From Bradyrhizobium sp. CB1650 (GTDB taxonomy: Bacteria; Pseudomonadota; Alphaproteobacteria; Rhizobiales; Xanthobacteraceae): a stretch of DNA of 64,000 nucleotides. The notes under the pieces are model-generated. The model worked only from the letters and a program-made list of their open reading frames with translations, searched no databases and was not told the DNA's origin. Location: assembly GCF_029761915.1 (NCBI RefSeq), contig NZ_CP121695.1, forward strand, positions 7,903,501 through 7,967,500, read 5' to 3'. Below, piece by piece: positions 19,137 to 28,605 of this stretch (position 1 is the stretch's first letter; each line of letters begins with the position of its first letter). The position numbers and the translations under genes are program-made.

Positions 19137-20640
19137 GTGAGCCTCCGGCGAGAGACGGTTTGCGGCGGACTGGTCCGGCGGTTGAGGACTGTACGTAGGG
19201 ACAGCCATACGATCAGTATATCCAGTTGACTTGAAGTGGTGGAACGGCCCCCGCGGCGGCGCTGGTCAGAAGAGGAGAAGGCTCGGATTGTTTTGGAAAG
19301 CATGTCCGAGCCACGCTCGGTTGCTGCGGCAGCGCGGCGATATGGCTTGTCGCGTTCTCTGCTGGTGGCTTGGCGAGCCCTCGCGGCGGACAGGAGCAAA
19401 TCCGATTTGTCAGGGCAGTTGTGGCCGAGGGTAGGGTCGTGGCGTCGGTGGGCCGCCTCATCGGAGAGCGCGACGGCACATTCGACGGAGCGTCCGATTG
19501 AGATAAACTGGCTGGCGGCCGGCGCGTCATTGTCGTGCGGGCTCGAAGTTGAGGCGCTTCGTCGGATGATGAGGCTCTGGAGCCGCGATGTTTCCAATCC
19601 CTACGAGAGTTCGGGTGCGGCTGGGCACGGCCACACCGACATGCGAAGGGCTTCGCCTCATTGTCATTGCAAGTGCAAGAGCTGCTACCCCGCGATCTCC
19701 AGAGCGGTGATTTGTTCTGCTTCCGGGCGCCGGGGCGATCTGTTGAAGGTGATCTGGCATGATGGCCAGGAATACAAAGAAGAAGGGAGGTGGTTTTATA
19801 TGGCCCTGGCTCGAGGACGGCGCGGCGTCGATCTCGCAGGCACAGATGAGCTATCTCTTATCCTGCATCGATTAGTGCAGCTCTGGGGCTTGGCGTCAAA
19901 CCAGCGTGGGCTGCGAGTCTAGTTTGAATCTGGCGAATATGATTCCATTTGGTGATAGACTCCGCCGCTGACGGCTGCGCCCGATCTCGCTGCCGCGCAT
20001 GCAATGATCCTGGCAGACGTGCGGCCAGGCTTGTGGCGGAGGCGAAGCTTGCTGAAGCGACCAATGCCCAAACGAAGCAATCGAGCCCGGAGCGCTGATG
20101 GCCCACCTCAAGCTCGAGATCGACAAGCTGAGGCGAACGCTTTATGGCGCGCGATGCGTGACTGCTCGACCTTCTTTAGCTGGAGCTTGAAGAGCTCGGG
20201 GCGGCTGCGACCGAGGATGAAACTGCGGCGGAGAAGATGCAGCGAGTGAGTTCATTTGAGCGAAAGCAGCCGGTTCGCCAACCCTTTTCCAACGACATTG
20301 AGCGAGAGCGTGGCTCCGACGCAATACCCCTGCTGCGGGTCGGCGCGACTGAAGGTCGGCGGAAAGCGTGACCTCGACGCTGGAGGAGATCTCCCGACGG
20401 TTCAAAGTGATCGACACCGTGCGAGAGAAGTTCGGTTGCCGAGACCGCGAGGCGATTACGCGGCGACCGGCGCCATTCCATGTGACGCCACGGGCTATAT
20501 GGAGCCCAGCTTCTGGGAACGATCCTGTTCGGCAAATTTGGCCAGCACCAGCCATTAAACCGACAGAGCAAGCGTTTTGATTGACCTGTCGGTCTTGACG
20601 CTGGCGGACCAGGCTGAAGTTTTGCCGTCAGGCACCATCG
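19137..20640 (+). pseudogene. Decayed IS66 element (tnpA-tnpB-tnpC remnants)
   Basis: Colinear with the intact IS66 at 37940-40726. It starts GTGAGCCTCC at 19137 (left-end equivalent), then tnpA-like RRRWSEEEKARIVLESMSEP, tnpB-like GHTDMR and GRRGDLLKVIWHDGQ, and tnpC-like SVTSTLEEISRRFKVIDTV. Similarity stops near 20640, about one third into tnpC. Many frameshifts and internal stops; no function is possible. Confidence 0.85.
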
Positions 20641-20671
20641 GTCGCTGTTCGTACAAGGCGCTTCGTTCCTT

Positions 20672-21217
20672 TCAAAATGTTGGCGGCGAGCACGCACTCA
20701 CGACCTCGCATGGCCCTCCTCCGATGCACCTGAATCGATGCGGCAGACGGCTAGAGAAATAATATGCATCGCCAGGGCCAAGTACGCGCCGTTGATCTTC
20801 AACAGTGATCTCCAAGCGTCCCTTGATGATAATACCACCTTCTTCACCGGCGTGAGTGAGTCTAACCTTCCCCGTATCGGATCCTGGCGTGTATGTTTCC
20901 TTCAGAATCTGAATTGAACGACCAACCATACTGTTTCCAATCTGAAGGTAAGAAATTCCGCCGTGAGCTCTTTGTTCCTGAAGAAGATCTGCTCTGCCCG
21001 CGTCTGTCAGCGAAAAGAAATCAGCAACGCTGATCGGAATCGCGTCCAATATGCGTTTAAGTGCTCCCACTGATGGATTAGTCTGCCCGGATTCAATCAA
21101 GGAGATGGTTGAGTTCACCACGCCGGCCCTTTTTGCAAGCGCGCTCTGTGAGAGCCGATTATGCTGTCTGACCTGACGGAAGCGAGCACCGATTTCTTCG
21201 TTGAGACAACCAGTCAT
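20672..21217 (-). CDS. XRE-cupin transcriptional regulator, PuuR-like
   Basis: 181 residues: an N-terminal helix-turn-helix (GARFRQVRQHNRLSQSALAK, then NSTISLIESGQTNPSVGALK) and a C-terminal cupin domain (HAGEEGGIIIKGRLEITVED, PGDAYYFSSRLPHRFRCIG). This layout is shared with PuuR, which controls putrescine breakdown in enterobacteria, and with many rhizobial amino-acid or polyamine regulators. Start ATG 21217 (MTGCLNEE); a longer frame from 21250 is less likely. A polyamine-type importer lies 15 kb away; any link is speculative. It is bounded by an IS66 relic and an IS701 element. Confidence 0.85.
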   Translation of the reverse strand: MTGCLNEEIGARFRQVRQHNRLSQSALAKRAGVVNSTISLIESGQTNPSVGALKRILDAIPISVADFFSLTDAGRADLLQEQRAHGGISYLQIGNSMVGRSIQILKETYTPGSDTGKVRLTHAGEEGGIIIKGRLEITVEDQRRVLGPGDAYYFSSRLPHRFRCIGGGPCEVVSACSPPTF

Positions 21218-21535
21218 GCTACCTGCGCCACCGCAATAGGTTAACAGCACGACAACGTGAGTTCAGAAACAAGCCTTGGCAGTGACGTCTCAAGCAGCCG
21301 GAGTTGTGGGTCCGCAATTGCTTTGGGCGGGTACACGAGAGAGCCAATGTTTGCGACGCCATCAACTGAGCATAGCCAAGTTTGCGGCCGAAAATCTCTA
21401 ATCGCGCGGCAATTTTGCAGAAATCCGGCGATCATCGGGGCGCTCTCCCTGCAATCACGCGAACATTGCGGAAACCGCTTGGCGTGCATTTTTACTGACG
21501 AAATCCTACGTCTTTCGCTAGTCTAGACTGGCTAG
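21218..21535. other. Upstream region of the XRE-cupin gene
   Basis: A minus-strand frame at 21241-21489 reads SVDGVANIGSLVYPP but matches nothing recognised. It is probably the end of a gene interrupted by the IS701 insertion at 21540. Confidence 0.4.
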
Positions 21536-21539
21536 CTAG

Positions 21540-22976
21540 CACTACTTTGGCAGATCTTGTTGTCGCTGCAGTTCTTCACGGATTGGTTTACTGCAGTATG
21601 GGCACCGTTGCGATGGCGGCCGAAGAATGAGATCGACGATGGCGTGGCGTACGGCGGGCATGGTTGGTTGAGGCGGAGGGCCGTTGCTTCTTTTTTTTCC
21701 GACCCGCGTGTGCGAGGCGACGGTGCTGCAAGAAGGCGTAGGCAATCATAGTCATCAGGGCGTGACGATGAAGACCTTGCCATGATCGCCCCTCGAAGTG
21801 ATCGAGGCCAAGCTCCTCCTTCAACTGCTGATGGGCCTGCTCACAAATCCATCGGGCCTTGATAGTGGCTGCCAATGTGCGCAAATCCGTCGTCGCGGGC
21901 AGATTAGCGAGATAGTATTTCTTCTCCCCGGAGGCGCGTTGCTCGCCAATGAGCCAGGCTTCGTCGCCTGGCAGATGCTGCTGACCCTTATCCCATATTC
22001 GCTGCGGAGGCCCGTCGGCGATGCGCACACGGACAGCAGCAAATCGGGCTTTCAGCCGACCTTTGGTCCCACTGCGCCAACTCACGGTCTTCCACTTGGC
22101 GTCGGCCAACATGCGTTCTGCCGCGATCGATAATATATCCGGCACGTGGTGCTTCCGTGCTCGCCCCCGAACTTTGGTCACCGGCCAAATGAGCTGCACA
22201 TTGACCGGATACACCTTGAGATGACGAGGAATGCCAACGGCCCAGGCCAGTCCGCGTTCCGTTAGCCCTTGTCGAAACGGCGCGCTGAGCCCGTATCCTG
22301 CATCCGCCAACACACACCCAAAACGCACTTTGGCTGCCATCGCGCGGTCAATCTCGGCCAAAGCAATCTCCGGCTTGGATCGTGGCGTTCGGTATTCGGC
22401 CGGTACGCGGGCGCGTTTCAAACGAGGGGCGTCGCTTGTCCAACTCTCAGGCAAAAAGAGACGCAGTGCGACCATCACCGGCACTTCGTCGCGCGCGAGT
22501 GTCAGCGACACCAGCGTTTGGCAATTTGCTGTTTTGCCAAGAGCCGACGCATATTGAGCCGCAACGCCAACCGAGCGGTCGCCCTTCTTCGGCATTGCCG
22601 TGTCGTCAATAACCAGCACCGCATCGTTGCCGCCGACAAGCCGATCGGCGTGATTGAGCAGTTCAGATTCCAGCGGTGTCGCGTCCCAGACACCATCGGC
22701 GATGAAATGGTGCAACTGATCGTAGTTGCCCGTTGCAAGGCGTTCCGCCATCGGTTGAACACTTTTGCGATCACCAGGACCGATCAATCCCGCAACGTAA
22801 AGCGGACACATCCGCTGCCGGGTCTTATGACCCAACCGATCCAGGAATGGCTTCAGCCAGCGTTCGAGTTCGTCTTCCCAGTCCACCATGGTCAGCCCTC
22901 CAAGAGCCGACCACCCATGAGTCACAGAAAAACTGATTTGGGAATCCCGTGCCGCTCAAAATCTGCCAAAGTAGTG
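21540..22976 (-). mobile_element. Complete IS701-family element with CTAG target duplication
   Basis: Terminal inverted repeats CACTACTTTGGCAGATC (left) and its complement ending CCAAAGTAGTG (right) enclose 1437 bp. The 4-bp direct repeat CTAG flanks it at 21536-21539 and 22977-22980, the usual IS701 target pattern. It carries one transposase gene on the minus strand. Confidence 0.9.
21588..22889 (-). CDS. IS701-family transposase (DDE_5)
   Basis: 433 residues from ATG 22889 (MVDWEDELERWLKPFLDRLG). Family landmarks: AVLVIDDTAMPKKGDRSVGV (first catalytic Asp region), GCVLADAGYGLSAPFRQGL (second Asp), and WICEQAHQQLKEELGLDHFE (Glu region), followed by RSWQGLHRHALMTMIAYAFL and a basic tail. No frameshift or stop, and intact ends, so it is probably active. 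The frame extends 12 codons upstream to 22925. A 3' remnant of a related copy lies at 6330-6669. Confidence 0.9.
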   Translation of the reverse strand: MVDWEDELERWLKPFLDRLGHKTRQRMCPLYVAGLIGPGDRKSVQPMAERLATGNYDQLHHFIADGVWDATPLESELLNHADRLVGGNDAVLVIDDTAMPKKGDRSVGVAAQYASALGKTANCQTLVSLTLARDEVPVMVALRLFLPESWTSDAPRLKRARVPAEYRTPRSKPEIALAEIDRAMAAKVRFGCVLADAGYGLSAPFRQGLTERGLAWAVGIPRHLKVYPVNVQLIWPVTKVRGRARKHHVPDILSIAAERMLADAKWKTVSWRSGTKGRLKARFAAVRVRIADGPPQRIWDKGQQHLPGDEAWLIGEQRASGEKKYYLANLPATTDLRTLAATIKARWICEQAHQQLKEELGLDHFEGRSWQGLHRHALMTMIAYAFLQHRRLAHAGRKKKKQRPSASTNHARRTPRHRRSHSSAAIATVPILQ

Positions 22977-22980
22977 CTAG

Positions 22981-23798
22981 GGCTCAGACTCAATTGATCC
23001 AATAGGCGACGACGGCGGCGAGGTGGACGGCAGCCAAGAAGTTTCTGGCGAGTTTGTCGTATCGAGTTGCGACACGCCTGAAATCTTTAAGCCGGCAGCA
23101 GCAGCGCTCAATCACGTTGCGCCCTTTGTAGGCGCGTTTGCTGAAACTGTGGAGGGTCACGCTGTTGGATTTGTTTGGAATGACGGGCTTCGCGCCGCGA
23201 TTGACGATTTCGGCTCGAAAGCCGCCGCCGTCGTAGCCTTTGTCGCCAATGAGGGTCGACATGGGCGGCGCGAGTTCCAAAAGGGCCGGCGCTGCGGCAA
23301 TCCATCTTGACCCGAAGTGAGATGAAATGCGCAAGGTCTGCAATCCGGGTCGCTCAGCGCGTGGATTTTCGTGGTCCGCCCGCCGCGCGAGCGGCCGATC
23401 GCCTGTTCATGCTCCCCCCTTTTCCGCCGCTCGCCGAGCGATGCGCCTTGATCGAGGTGGAGTCGATCGACAAAGTCACCCCCTCGTTGCCGCAGCGCGC
23501 GAGCGCTTCAAAGATCGCCTGCCAATGTCCGCGCTTGTTGAAAAGATTGTAGATCGTCGTGTAAGGACCATAGTCGGGCGGGCAATCGCGCCAGCGCGCG
23601 CCGCACTGAAGCATGTGAATGATACCGCTGATGATGCGTCGATCGTCATCACGCTGGCCCGGTCTGGTTTGTTGGCAGATGCGGCTTTATCCGAGCCCAC
23701 TGCCTGTCGTTGAGCCAGAACAGCCCTCTGCGCATCGAAGTCCCCCGTGCCATCAACTCGGGGCGAGCGAATCAGAGCTCGCTAATTAGGTACAGACC
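22981..23798 (-). pseudogene. IS5-family (IS427-type) element, broken transposase
   Basis: The N-terminal half (MLQCGARWRDCPPDYGPYTT to SIDSTSIKAHRSASGGKGG) lies at 23354-23614. The C-terminal half (LIGDKGYDGGGFRAEIVNRG to RNVIERCCCRLKDFRRVATR) lies at about 22990-23290 in another frame, as in two-frame IS427 elements, but the junction region is degraded. The ends are approximate: GGCTCAGACTC at 22981 and GGTACAGACCC at 23788-23798. It is sandwiched between two IS701 elements, sharing the flanking CTAG on each side. Confidence 0.75.
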
Positions 23799-23802
23799 CT
23801 AG

Positions 23803-25216
23803 CATTACAGTTGCATTTTCTTGAGGGTTCTGAATCCATGGGTGACCATGATTCGGGATCTGATGATTGGTGGTGCGTCGGTTGAGAATACGCTGGCGCT
23901 GTGGGCTTCATCGTTGCGAGATGCCAAACAACGCATCCGTCCGCTGTTTACGCAGGAGCGGGTCGCGGCCTCGGCGTGTTCTCGACGGACTGTTGGGCAA
24001 CGGGTCGCGCAAGACGGGTTGGATGCGGGCGGAAGCAGCCGGCGATCCAGGGCCGTCGCGCCAGCAGGCGATCCTGGGCCCGGGGCCGTGGGATGCCGAC
24101 TCACTACGCGACATTGTGCGTGAGTACGCACTGGAAGCGCTTGGCGATGAGGACGCGGTGCTGGTCATCGATGAGACCGGCTTTTTGAAGTAGGGCAAGG
24201 CCTCGTGCGGGGTCGCACGCCAATACACTGGCTCGGCGGGCAAGATCACCAATCGCCAGATCGGAGTGTTCGCCTCCTATGTGTCGCGGCATGGCCATGC
24301 CTTCATCGACCGGGCGCTCTACCTGCCAAAGGAATGGACGGACGAATCCGCTCGCCTGAAGGCAGCGCATGTACCAACCGATGTGAGCTTTGCGACGAAG
24401 CCCAAGATCGCGCGTCGAATGATCGCTCGCGCGATCGCCGCAAAGGTGCCGTTCTCGTTCGCGGCGGCGGACAGCGTGTATGGCACCGGAGAGATCGAAA
24501 CCCTGCTGCGCAAGGGCAAGGGCTATGTTCTGGGTGTTGCTTCCAAATCATGTGTTCCGTTCTTGGGGCAAGCAGCAGCCTGTCGCCGGCACTGCCTCCG
24601 CGATCGCGCAGAGCCTTCCCAAGAAGGCCTGGCATCGCCTGTCGTCCGGCGAAGGAACCAAAGGTCCGCGCTGGCACGACTGGGCCTATCTTGAACTGGC
24701 TGATCTCGACGCTGGAGAATACAACGACGACCTTGCTGGGGAATGGACGCGGGGTCTTCTGATCCGCCGCAACATTGCCGACGGCAGCTTGGCCTTCTTC
24801 TCCACATGGTGCCCCAAGGGCACGTCCATGCAGAAGCTGGTGTCGGTGGAAGGCCATCGCTGGGCTATCGAGGACAGCTTCGAAACCACTAAGAACGAGC
24901 TCGGCCTTGATCACAACGAAACGCGCTCCTGGCAAGGCTGGCATGGCCATGTCTCACTCGTCATGCTTGCCTTCGCCATGATGGCCATCATCCGTCATCG
25001 GGCCAACACCGGGCCATTGCTCAAAAAAGCGCGACAGCGGCCTCGACCGAAGCATCGTTCTTGATCCGCTGGTCAATCCAAGAAATCCGGCGCATCGCCA
25101 TGAAGCTAACCCAGCGGCGCATCCCCCACGCCCACATTCGCATGGTCGTCCTGGCGTAGGGCTCATCAAGCCAACGCGCGCAAAGCCCATCTCAGCAAAA
25201 AATTGCAACTGTAATG
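23803..25216 (+). mobile_element. Second IS701-family element, inactive transposase
   Basis: Ends CATTACAGTTGCA and its complement TGCAACTGTAATG enclose 1414 bp, flanked by CTAG (23799-23802) and TTAG (25217-25220). The plus-strand transposase is split: ALGDEDAVLVIDETGFLK then a TAG stop at 24191, GKITNRQIGVFASYVSRHGH, FAAADSVYGTGEIETLLRKG, then a frame change near 24560, and AIEDSFETTKNELGLDHNET to the end near 25064. At least one stop and two frameshifts make it non-functional. It differs clearly from the first IS701 copy. Confidence 0.85.
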
Positions 25217-25229
25217 TTAGTCATTGTCC

Positions 25230-25720
25230 TTACCCGCTGTACGGTTCGAGCACCAGGTCTCGATTGACAATCACCCTCACCGGGAATCCGCCGGATCGTC
25301 AGGGTTGGCTGGATGTTGAGATTGCGGCGGACCAGTTGCTGGCCCGTCTGATTGGCCGAATCCTCCTCCGGCGAAGTGCAGCAATGAGATCGCTCTTCGT
25401 GCTCCCCGTATCGGCTCAGGAGTTCGCCTCCGCGCCGACGGCAAGCAAAGTTGAAAGCGCGGCTGCGCCCGACAGCGGCTTCCAGTGATTGACGACCTCG
25501 TCCTCAAGGCCAGAATAGCCGGCCGCATCCGCGCCGGGCTGCGCTCCAGAACGATCGACCTCCCATTCGGCATGATAAGGCGCGTCCAGACCAGGAGCAG
25601 GCGCGACTGCCCAAAAGCGAGCTGGTTATCGTAAGTCCCGACGGTGCGGCATCGATCAAGCTTGTGCGGGCCGCCCCAGTCGCGTCCGGGAAAGGCGATA
25701 CGGTGGCACGCATCGAACAA
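25230..25720 (-). pseudogene. trbI: Conjugal-transfer protein TrbI, C-terminal fragment
   Basis: The minus strand encodes the end of TrbI (VirB10-like, type IV secretion core). YDNQLAFGQSRLLLVW and LIMPNGRSIVLER read in one frame, RRNLNIQPTLTI-like sequence follows after frame changes, and GFPVRVIVNRDLVLEPYSG ends at the TAA at 25230. The N-terminal part is missing and at least two frameshifts are present. The stop is only 10 bp from the target repeat of the IS701 copy. It shows that this island once contained a conjugative (ICE-type) transfer region. Confidence 0.75.
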
Positions 25721-25765
25721 TTCGATCTAAACCCTCCAATGCGGTGATGTTTTTAGGTCGGTTAT

Positions 25766-25776
25766 AGCCAGTGGTT
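25766..25776. promoter_or_regulatory. Putative operator before the first XRE gene
   Basis: AGCCAGTGGTT, 30 bp before the start codon. It is the same position and nearly the same sequence as the perfect palindrome AACCAGTGGTT before the related gene at 29207, and is repeated at 56766-56776. Confidence 0.45.
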
Positions 25777-25806
25777 TGATGACCATCGAAATGGCTGCTT
25801 TCGCGC

Positions 25807-26088
25807 ATGAGAGCTCGTGCGCTTGTGGCTTACAATGTGCGCCGGATCCGCGTCCAGCGCGGTATTCCGCAAGAGCAATTGGCTTACGATGCAGGAGTTG
25901 ATCGCTCCTACATGAGCGGACTTGAGCGCCAGCAAGCGAACCCGACAATCGATCTTCTCGATCGCCTTGCCGAAACGCTCGGCGTAGCTGTCTCCGAGCT
26001 GTTTGTTCGGCCATCCAAAGGCGCGCCGCCACCTGCAACCTTACCTAAAGGTCGCAAGCCGAAGCCGGCACGCGGCAAAAGGACTTAG
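25807..26088 (+). CDS. Small XRE-family regulator, QseC-like (copy 1)
   Basis: 93 residues, a single XRE helix-turn-helix (RRIRVQRGIPQEQLAYDAGV, then SYMSGLERQQANPTIDLLD) and a basic Pro/Lys tail. Size and setting resemble QseC, the XRE repressor that controls the qseM antiactivator gene in the Mesorhizobium symbiosis ICE, but identity with QseC is inference. It lies 87 bp after the trbI fragment. Two related copies occur in the window (29207-29488, and a truncated one at 56807). The 5' flank of this copy is shared with the third. Confidence 0.8.
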   Translation: MRARALVAYNVRRIRVQRGIPQEQLAYDAGVDRSYMSGLERQQANPTIDLLDRLAETLGVAVSELFVRPSKGAPPPATLPKGRKPKPARGKRT

Positions 26089-26248
26089 TCCCTGACAAAC
26101 AGCAGCTGTGACGCAGATCTTGTGCGGTACTGGCGCAGGTATCACGCTCCCACGAGGATTTCATGCGTGGCCGACCCGTGATACGCGGCGATCCGGCTAT
26201 GGGCATCGAATAATGTGATGGATGTCCATTCTGGCGCCGGAGCAGACA

Positions 26249-27157
26249 ATGGCGGCTCGAGACGATGAAGTTCCTTTAAATGCGATCCGCGCATTTGTGA
26301 CCGTCGCCCGCGAAGGCAGCGTCACGCACGCGGCCACCACTTTGGGAACAACGCAAAGTTCGGTCAGCCGCTATTTGGCTGTACTGCGGGATTATCTGGG
26401 TGCCGATCTCATCGAGCGGCGTGGACGGCGCAGCGATTTGACCGAGTTTGGGAGGCTATTCGCAAACGCAGTGTCTGAACCGCTCGAAACCGTCAGATTC
26501 ACCGCGAAGAGAATGCGACGCCGTGCAGGCGCAGGAACGAATCGGATTGTGGTCCGCACGTCGCTATCAACCTTTGCTTTCTCTCTTCTTATTCCAAATC
26601 TGCAGGCTTTCTCTTCTGAAGCGGGTGGCGTTATCGTGGACATCGTCAGCTCGCTGGCGCCGCCGACATCTTCGGATGATTTCGATATTTTGATTACAAG
26701 GGATCTTTCCGTCATCGAACCGGCCGACAGTTGGGAGATCTACAAAGAGGAGCTGGTGTGCGTCGGCCCGCCAAATCTCGTAGGGGGTAAAGAGCTCTCG
26801 ATTGTCCGCTCAATCCCTATACTGAACATCACCTCCCGCCCCGACATCCTGCCGACATGGCTGAGAGCCATGAACCTGTCTTCAAGCGACATACGAGCGG
26901 GCGCGCGGTATGATCACAACTATCTTGCTCTGCCGGCGGTCATGGCAGGAAAATGCCTGCTTGTCGCGCCGGAAATCATCGTCAGTGACCTCGTGCGAGG
27001 AGGCGCTTTGCAAATCATCCCTGGCTCCCGCGCTCCAAGCGGCATGCAATATCGGGCCTATGCCGTAGATCGCAGCGCACACCCCGAGATCGCACGTTCT
27101 TTTTGCCGATGGCTGGCTCGTCTTTGCAAAAAGGTCGCACCTGCGCAAGCTGCCTGA
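26249..27157 (+). CDS. LysR-family transcriptional regulator, GcvA-like
   Basis: About 302 residues. The N-terminal winged helix (LNAIRAFVTVAREGSVTHAA, TLGTTQSSVSRYLAVLRDYL, DLIERRGRRSDLTEFGR) is classical LysR, and the ligand-binding half (SDDFDILITRDLSV, YKEELVCVGPP, NYLALPAVMAGKCLLVAPE) follows the GcvA group. Start chosen at ATG 26249, preceded by GGAG; ATG 26222 is an in-frame alternative with a weaker site. It is complete, unlike the LysR remnant at 9040. No divergent target gene is adjacent; it sits between ICE-control genes and may be a later arrival. Confidence 0.85.
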   Translation: MAARDDEVPLNAIRAFVTVAREGSVTHAATTLGTTQSSVSRYLAVLRDYLGADLIERRGRRSDLTEFGRLFANAVSEPLETVRFTAKRMRRRAGAGTNRIVVRTSLSTFAFSLLIPNLQAFSSEAGGVIVDIVSSLAPPTSSDDFDILITRDLSVIEPADSWEIYKEELVCVGPPNLVGGKELSIVRSIPILNITSRPDILPTWLRAMNLSSSDIRAGARYDHNYLALPAVMAGKCLLVAPEIIVSDLVRGGALQIIPGSRAPSGMQYRAYAVDRSAHPEIARSFCRWLARLCKKVAPAQAA

Positions 27158-27391
27158 GGTCTAGCGGAGCGGGAGATCAATGCTCAGTTTTGAGATCGCT
27201 CAACTTTAGAAAAAGTATTCGAGCACAGTCGTCGAAGCCTACGGAGATGGCGCCGCTCTGGTGCAGCAATCAAGACGCCAACAGTGAGACATCGGAGCGC
27301 AAAGACTTTATCGTGGCCGCCATCATGCCATGGCAGCAGAAGAATTGGCTAACAGAACGGAAGGTAGGCCATTTCTTTTCGCCGCAACCCT

Positions 27392-28169
27392 TTACTTGTC
27401 ATCCCTGCCCCTGCGTTTGTCGAGCAATGCTCGCCAGCGAAGGCGCATGAGGCGCCGCCCCAGCTTAACAAGTCGAATGGTTCGGCTGCGCAAATCGTCT
27501 GTTTTCCAGGAGCGCTCGGCAATACGACGGCTTCCAAACAGGCCCTGCGCGATTTGGCGGTAGCTATTTCCTTCCTGCCATCCATCCACTGCGCGCAGCG
27601 CAAGGATTAGCCGACGCTGCTTCAAGGCAGGCAAAGCAAGAGGGGGCATTCCGAGCGCCCGACGCTCAAGGGCGAGCCAAAATCGACGTGCGGCCCCCAA
27701 ACGAAGCTCGAAATCGGCGTCGAGCGGCAGATCAACGACGACAGCATATCCGCTCACCGGAAGCTTTCTTAGCCAGAGGCGATGCTTCGTGCCCCCGAGC
27801 GGCACGATCGCATGCCATCCATCCGGCGCACGGCGAAGCTCGCTGCCCGGCAGACTGTCGAAATCGAGCTGATAACTTCTGGGCGCAATGCAGTTGGCCG
27901 CCCGCACACGCAGTACGGTCGGCAGCACCTCGGGTGCCCAAAAGACTGCTTGCTTATCGAAGGTCTTTTGCGGATCAGCAGGAAAACGAGAGCCCCCACT
28001 TGCGTCGGAACTCGCCCGCCGCTGCGCTTGAACGTTCGCGGCGAGATAGCCGCTTATAATCCTCTTGGTAGTCGCGATCCCGGCGCAGCCACTCCCAGGC
28101 CAGGTCGGCAGCATCCGCCTTCTTCAGGCCGCTGTACGCTTCCTCAGATCTCCAGTCAGTATCCGGCAT
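27392..28169 (-). CDS. FseA-like ICE excision activator, read through a +1 frameshift
   Basis: Two overlapping frames together encode an N-terminal DUF6499-type domain (MPDTDWRSEEAYSGLKKADA to RRKWGLSF) and a C-terminal DUF2285 domain (ADPQKTFDKQAVFW to LLDKRRGRDDK). A +1 shift at TCG TTT T|CCT (TTTT at 27983-27986) would join them as WGLSFPADP, matching single-frame DUF6499-DUF2285 proteins as I remember them. In Mesorhizobium ICEMlSym-R7A the excision activator FseA is made by programmed +1 frameshifting between two such ORFs. The fused length is about 258 aa. Start ATG 28169 follows AAAGGTG. A plain pseudogene is the alternative. Confidence 0.7.
27975..28169 (-). CDS. DUF6499-type first ORF of the frameshifted fseA pair
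   Basis: Without frameshifting, translation from ATG 28169 stops at TGA 27975-27977, giving a 64-residue protein (DTDWRSEEAYSGLKKADAAD near the start, ending WGLSFSC). The stop comes two codons after the TTTT slip site, as expected if slow decoding near a stop favours the shift. It is equivalent in position to msi172 of the Mesorhizobium ICE (established system); function here is inferred. Confidence 0.6.
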   Translation of the reverse strand: MPDTDWRSEEAYSGLKKADAADLAWEWLRRDRDYQEDYKRLSRRERSSAAAGEFRRKWGLSFSC

Positions 28170-28332
28170 CGCACCTTTCCCGCACAATCTTCAGATGCGG
28201 CGAAATGCATCCGATGATTGTGGCGCTTTCCGGTTGCTTGCGTACCGTGTGCGCGCCCTGCACGCACTTAATCGATAGAATGATCAACTTTTGCGATCGG
28301 ACGCATTCCGGCGCCCCTGACATCCGCGCGGA

Positions 28333-28605
28333 TCATTGTTTTGGCCAACCGCTACGTAGCAGATCGCGATAGCCGTGGCCCGCCAGCCACTTGGCCCGAG
28401 TCAGATGACTTTCGAATGTGCGTCGCGCTCGATCCGGTTCAACGGTGGGGTCAAGCCCAAGCACAATTCGTGCGATTTCGCGCCAATCTGCCTTGTCAGC
28501 GTCCGCATCAAGCAGTCGCATGTAGGCAACAGCGTGCTCCCTGTCATATGACGTGAGTTCGTCGACGCTGGGCGCCAATTCTGCGATCTTCGGCTCGGCC
28601 GGCAC
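28333..28605 (-). CDS. Small DUF2285 protein, QseM-like antiactivator
   Basis: 90 residues: VDELTSYDREHAVAYMRLLD, DWREIARIVLGLDPTVEPDR and SHLTRAKWLAGHGYRDLLRS follow the short DUF2285 family to which QseM belongs. QseM in the Mesorhizobium symbiosis ICE binds both TraR and FseA and keeps transfer off in most cells. Start is GTG 28605 with TAGGAG nine bases upstream. It lies 163 bp upstream of the FseA-like pair on the same strand, and divergent from the XRE gene at 29207, the arrangement of qseM and qseC, although 600 bp separate them here. Confidence 0.7.
   Translation of the reverse strand: MPAEPKIAELAPSVDELTSYDREHAVAYMRLLDADADKADWREIARIVLGLDPTVEPDRARRTFESHLTRAKWLAGHGYRDLLRSGWPKQ

Noticed and set aside
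26222..26248. Upstream start for the LysR gene
   Set aside because: ATG 26222 lacks a ribosome-binding site, whereas ATG 26249 follows GGAG and gives a normal family N-terminus.
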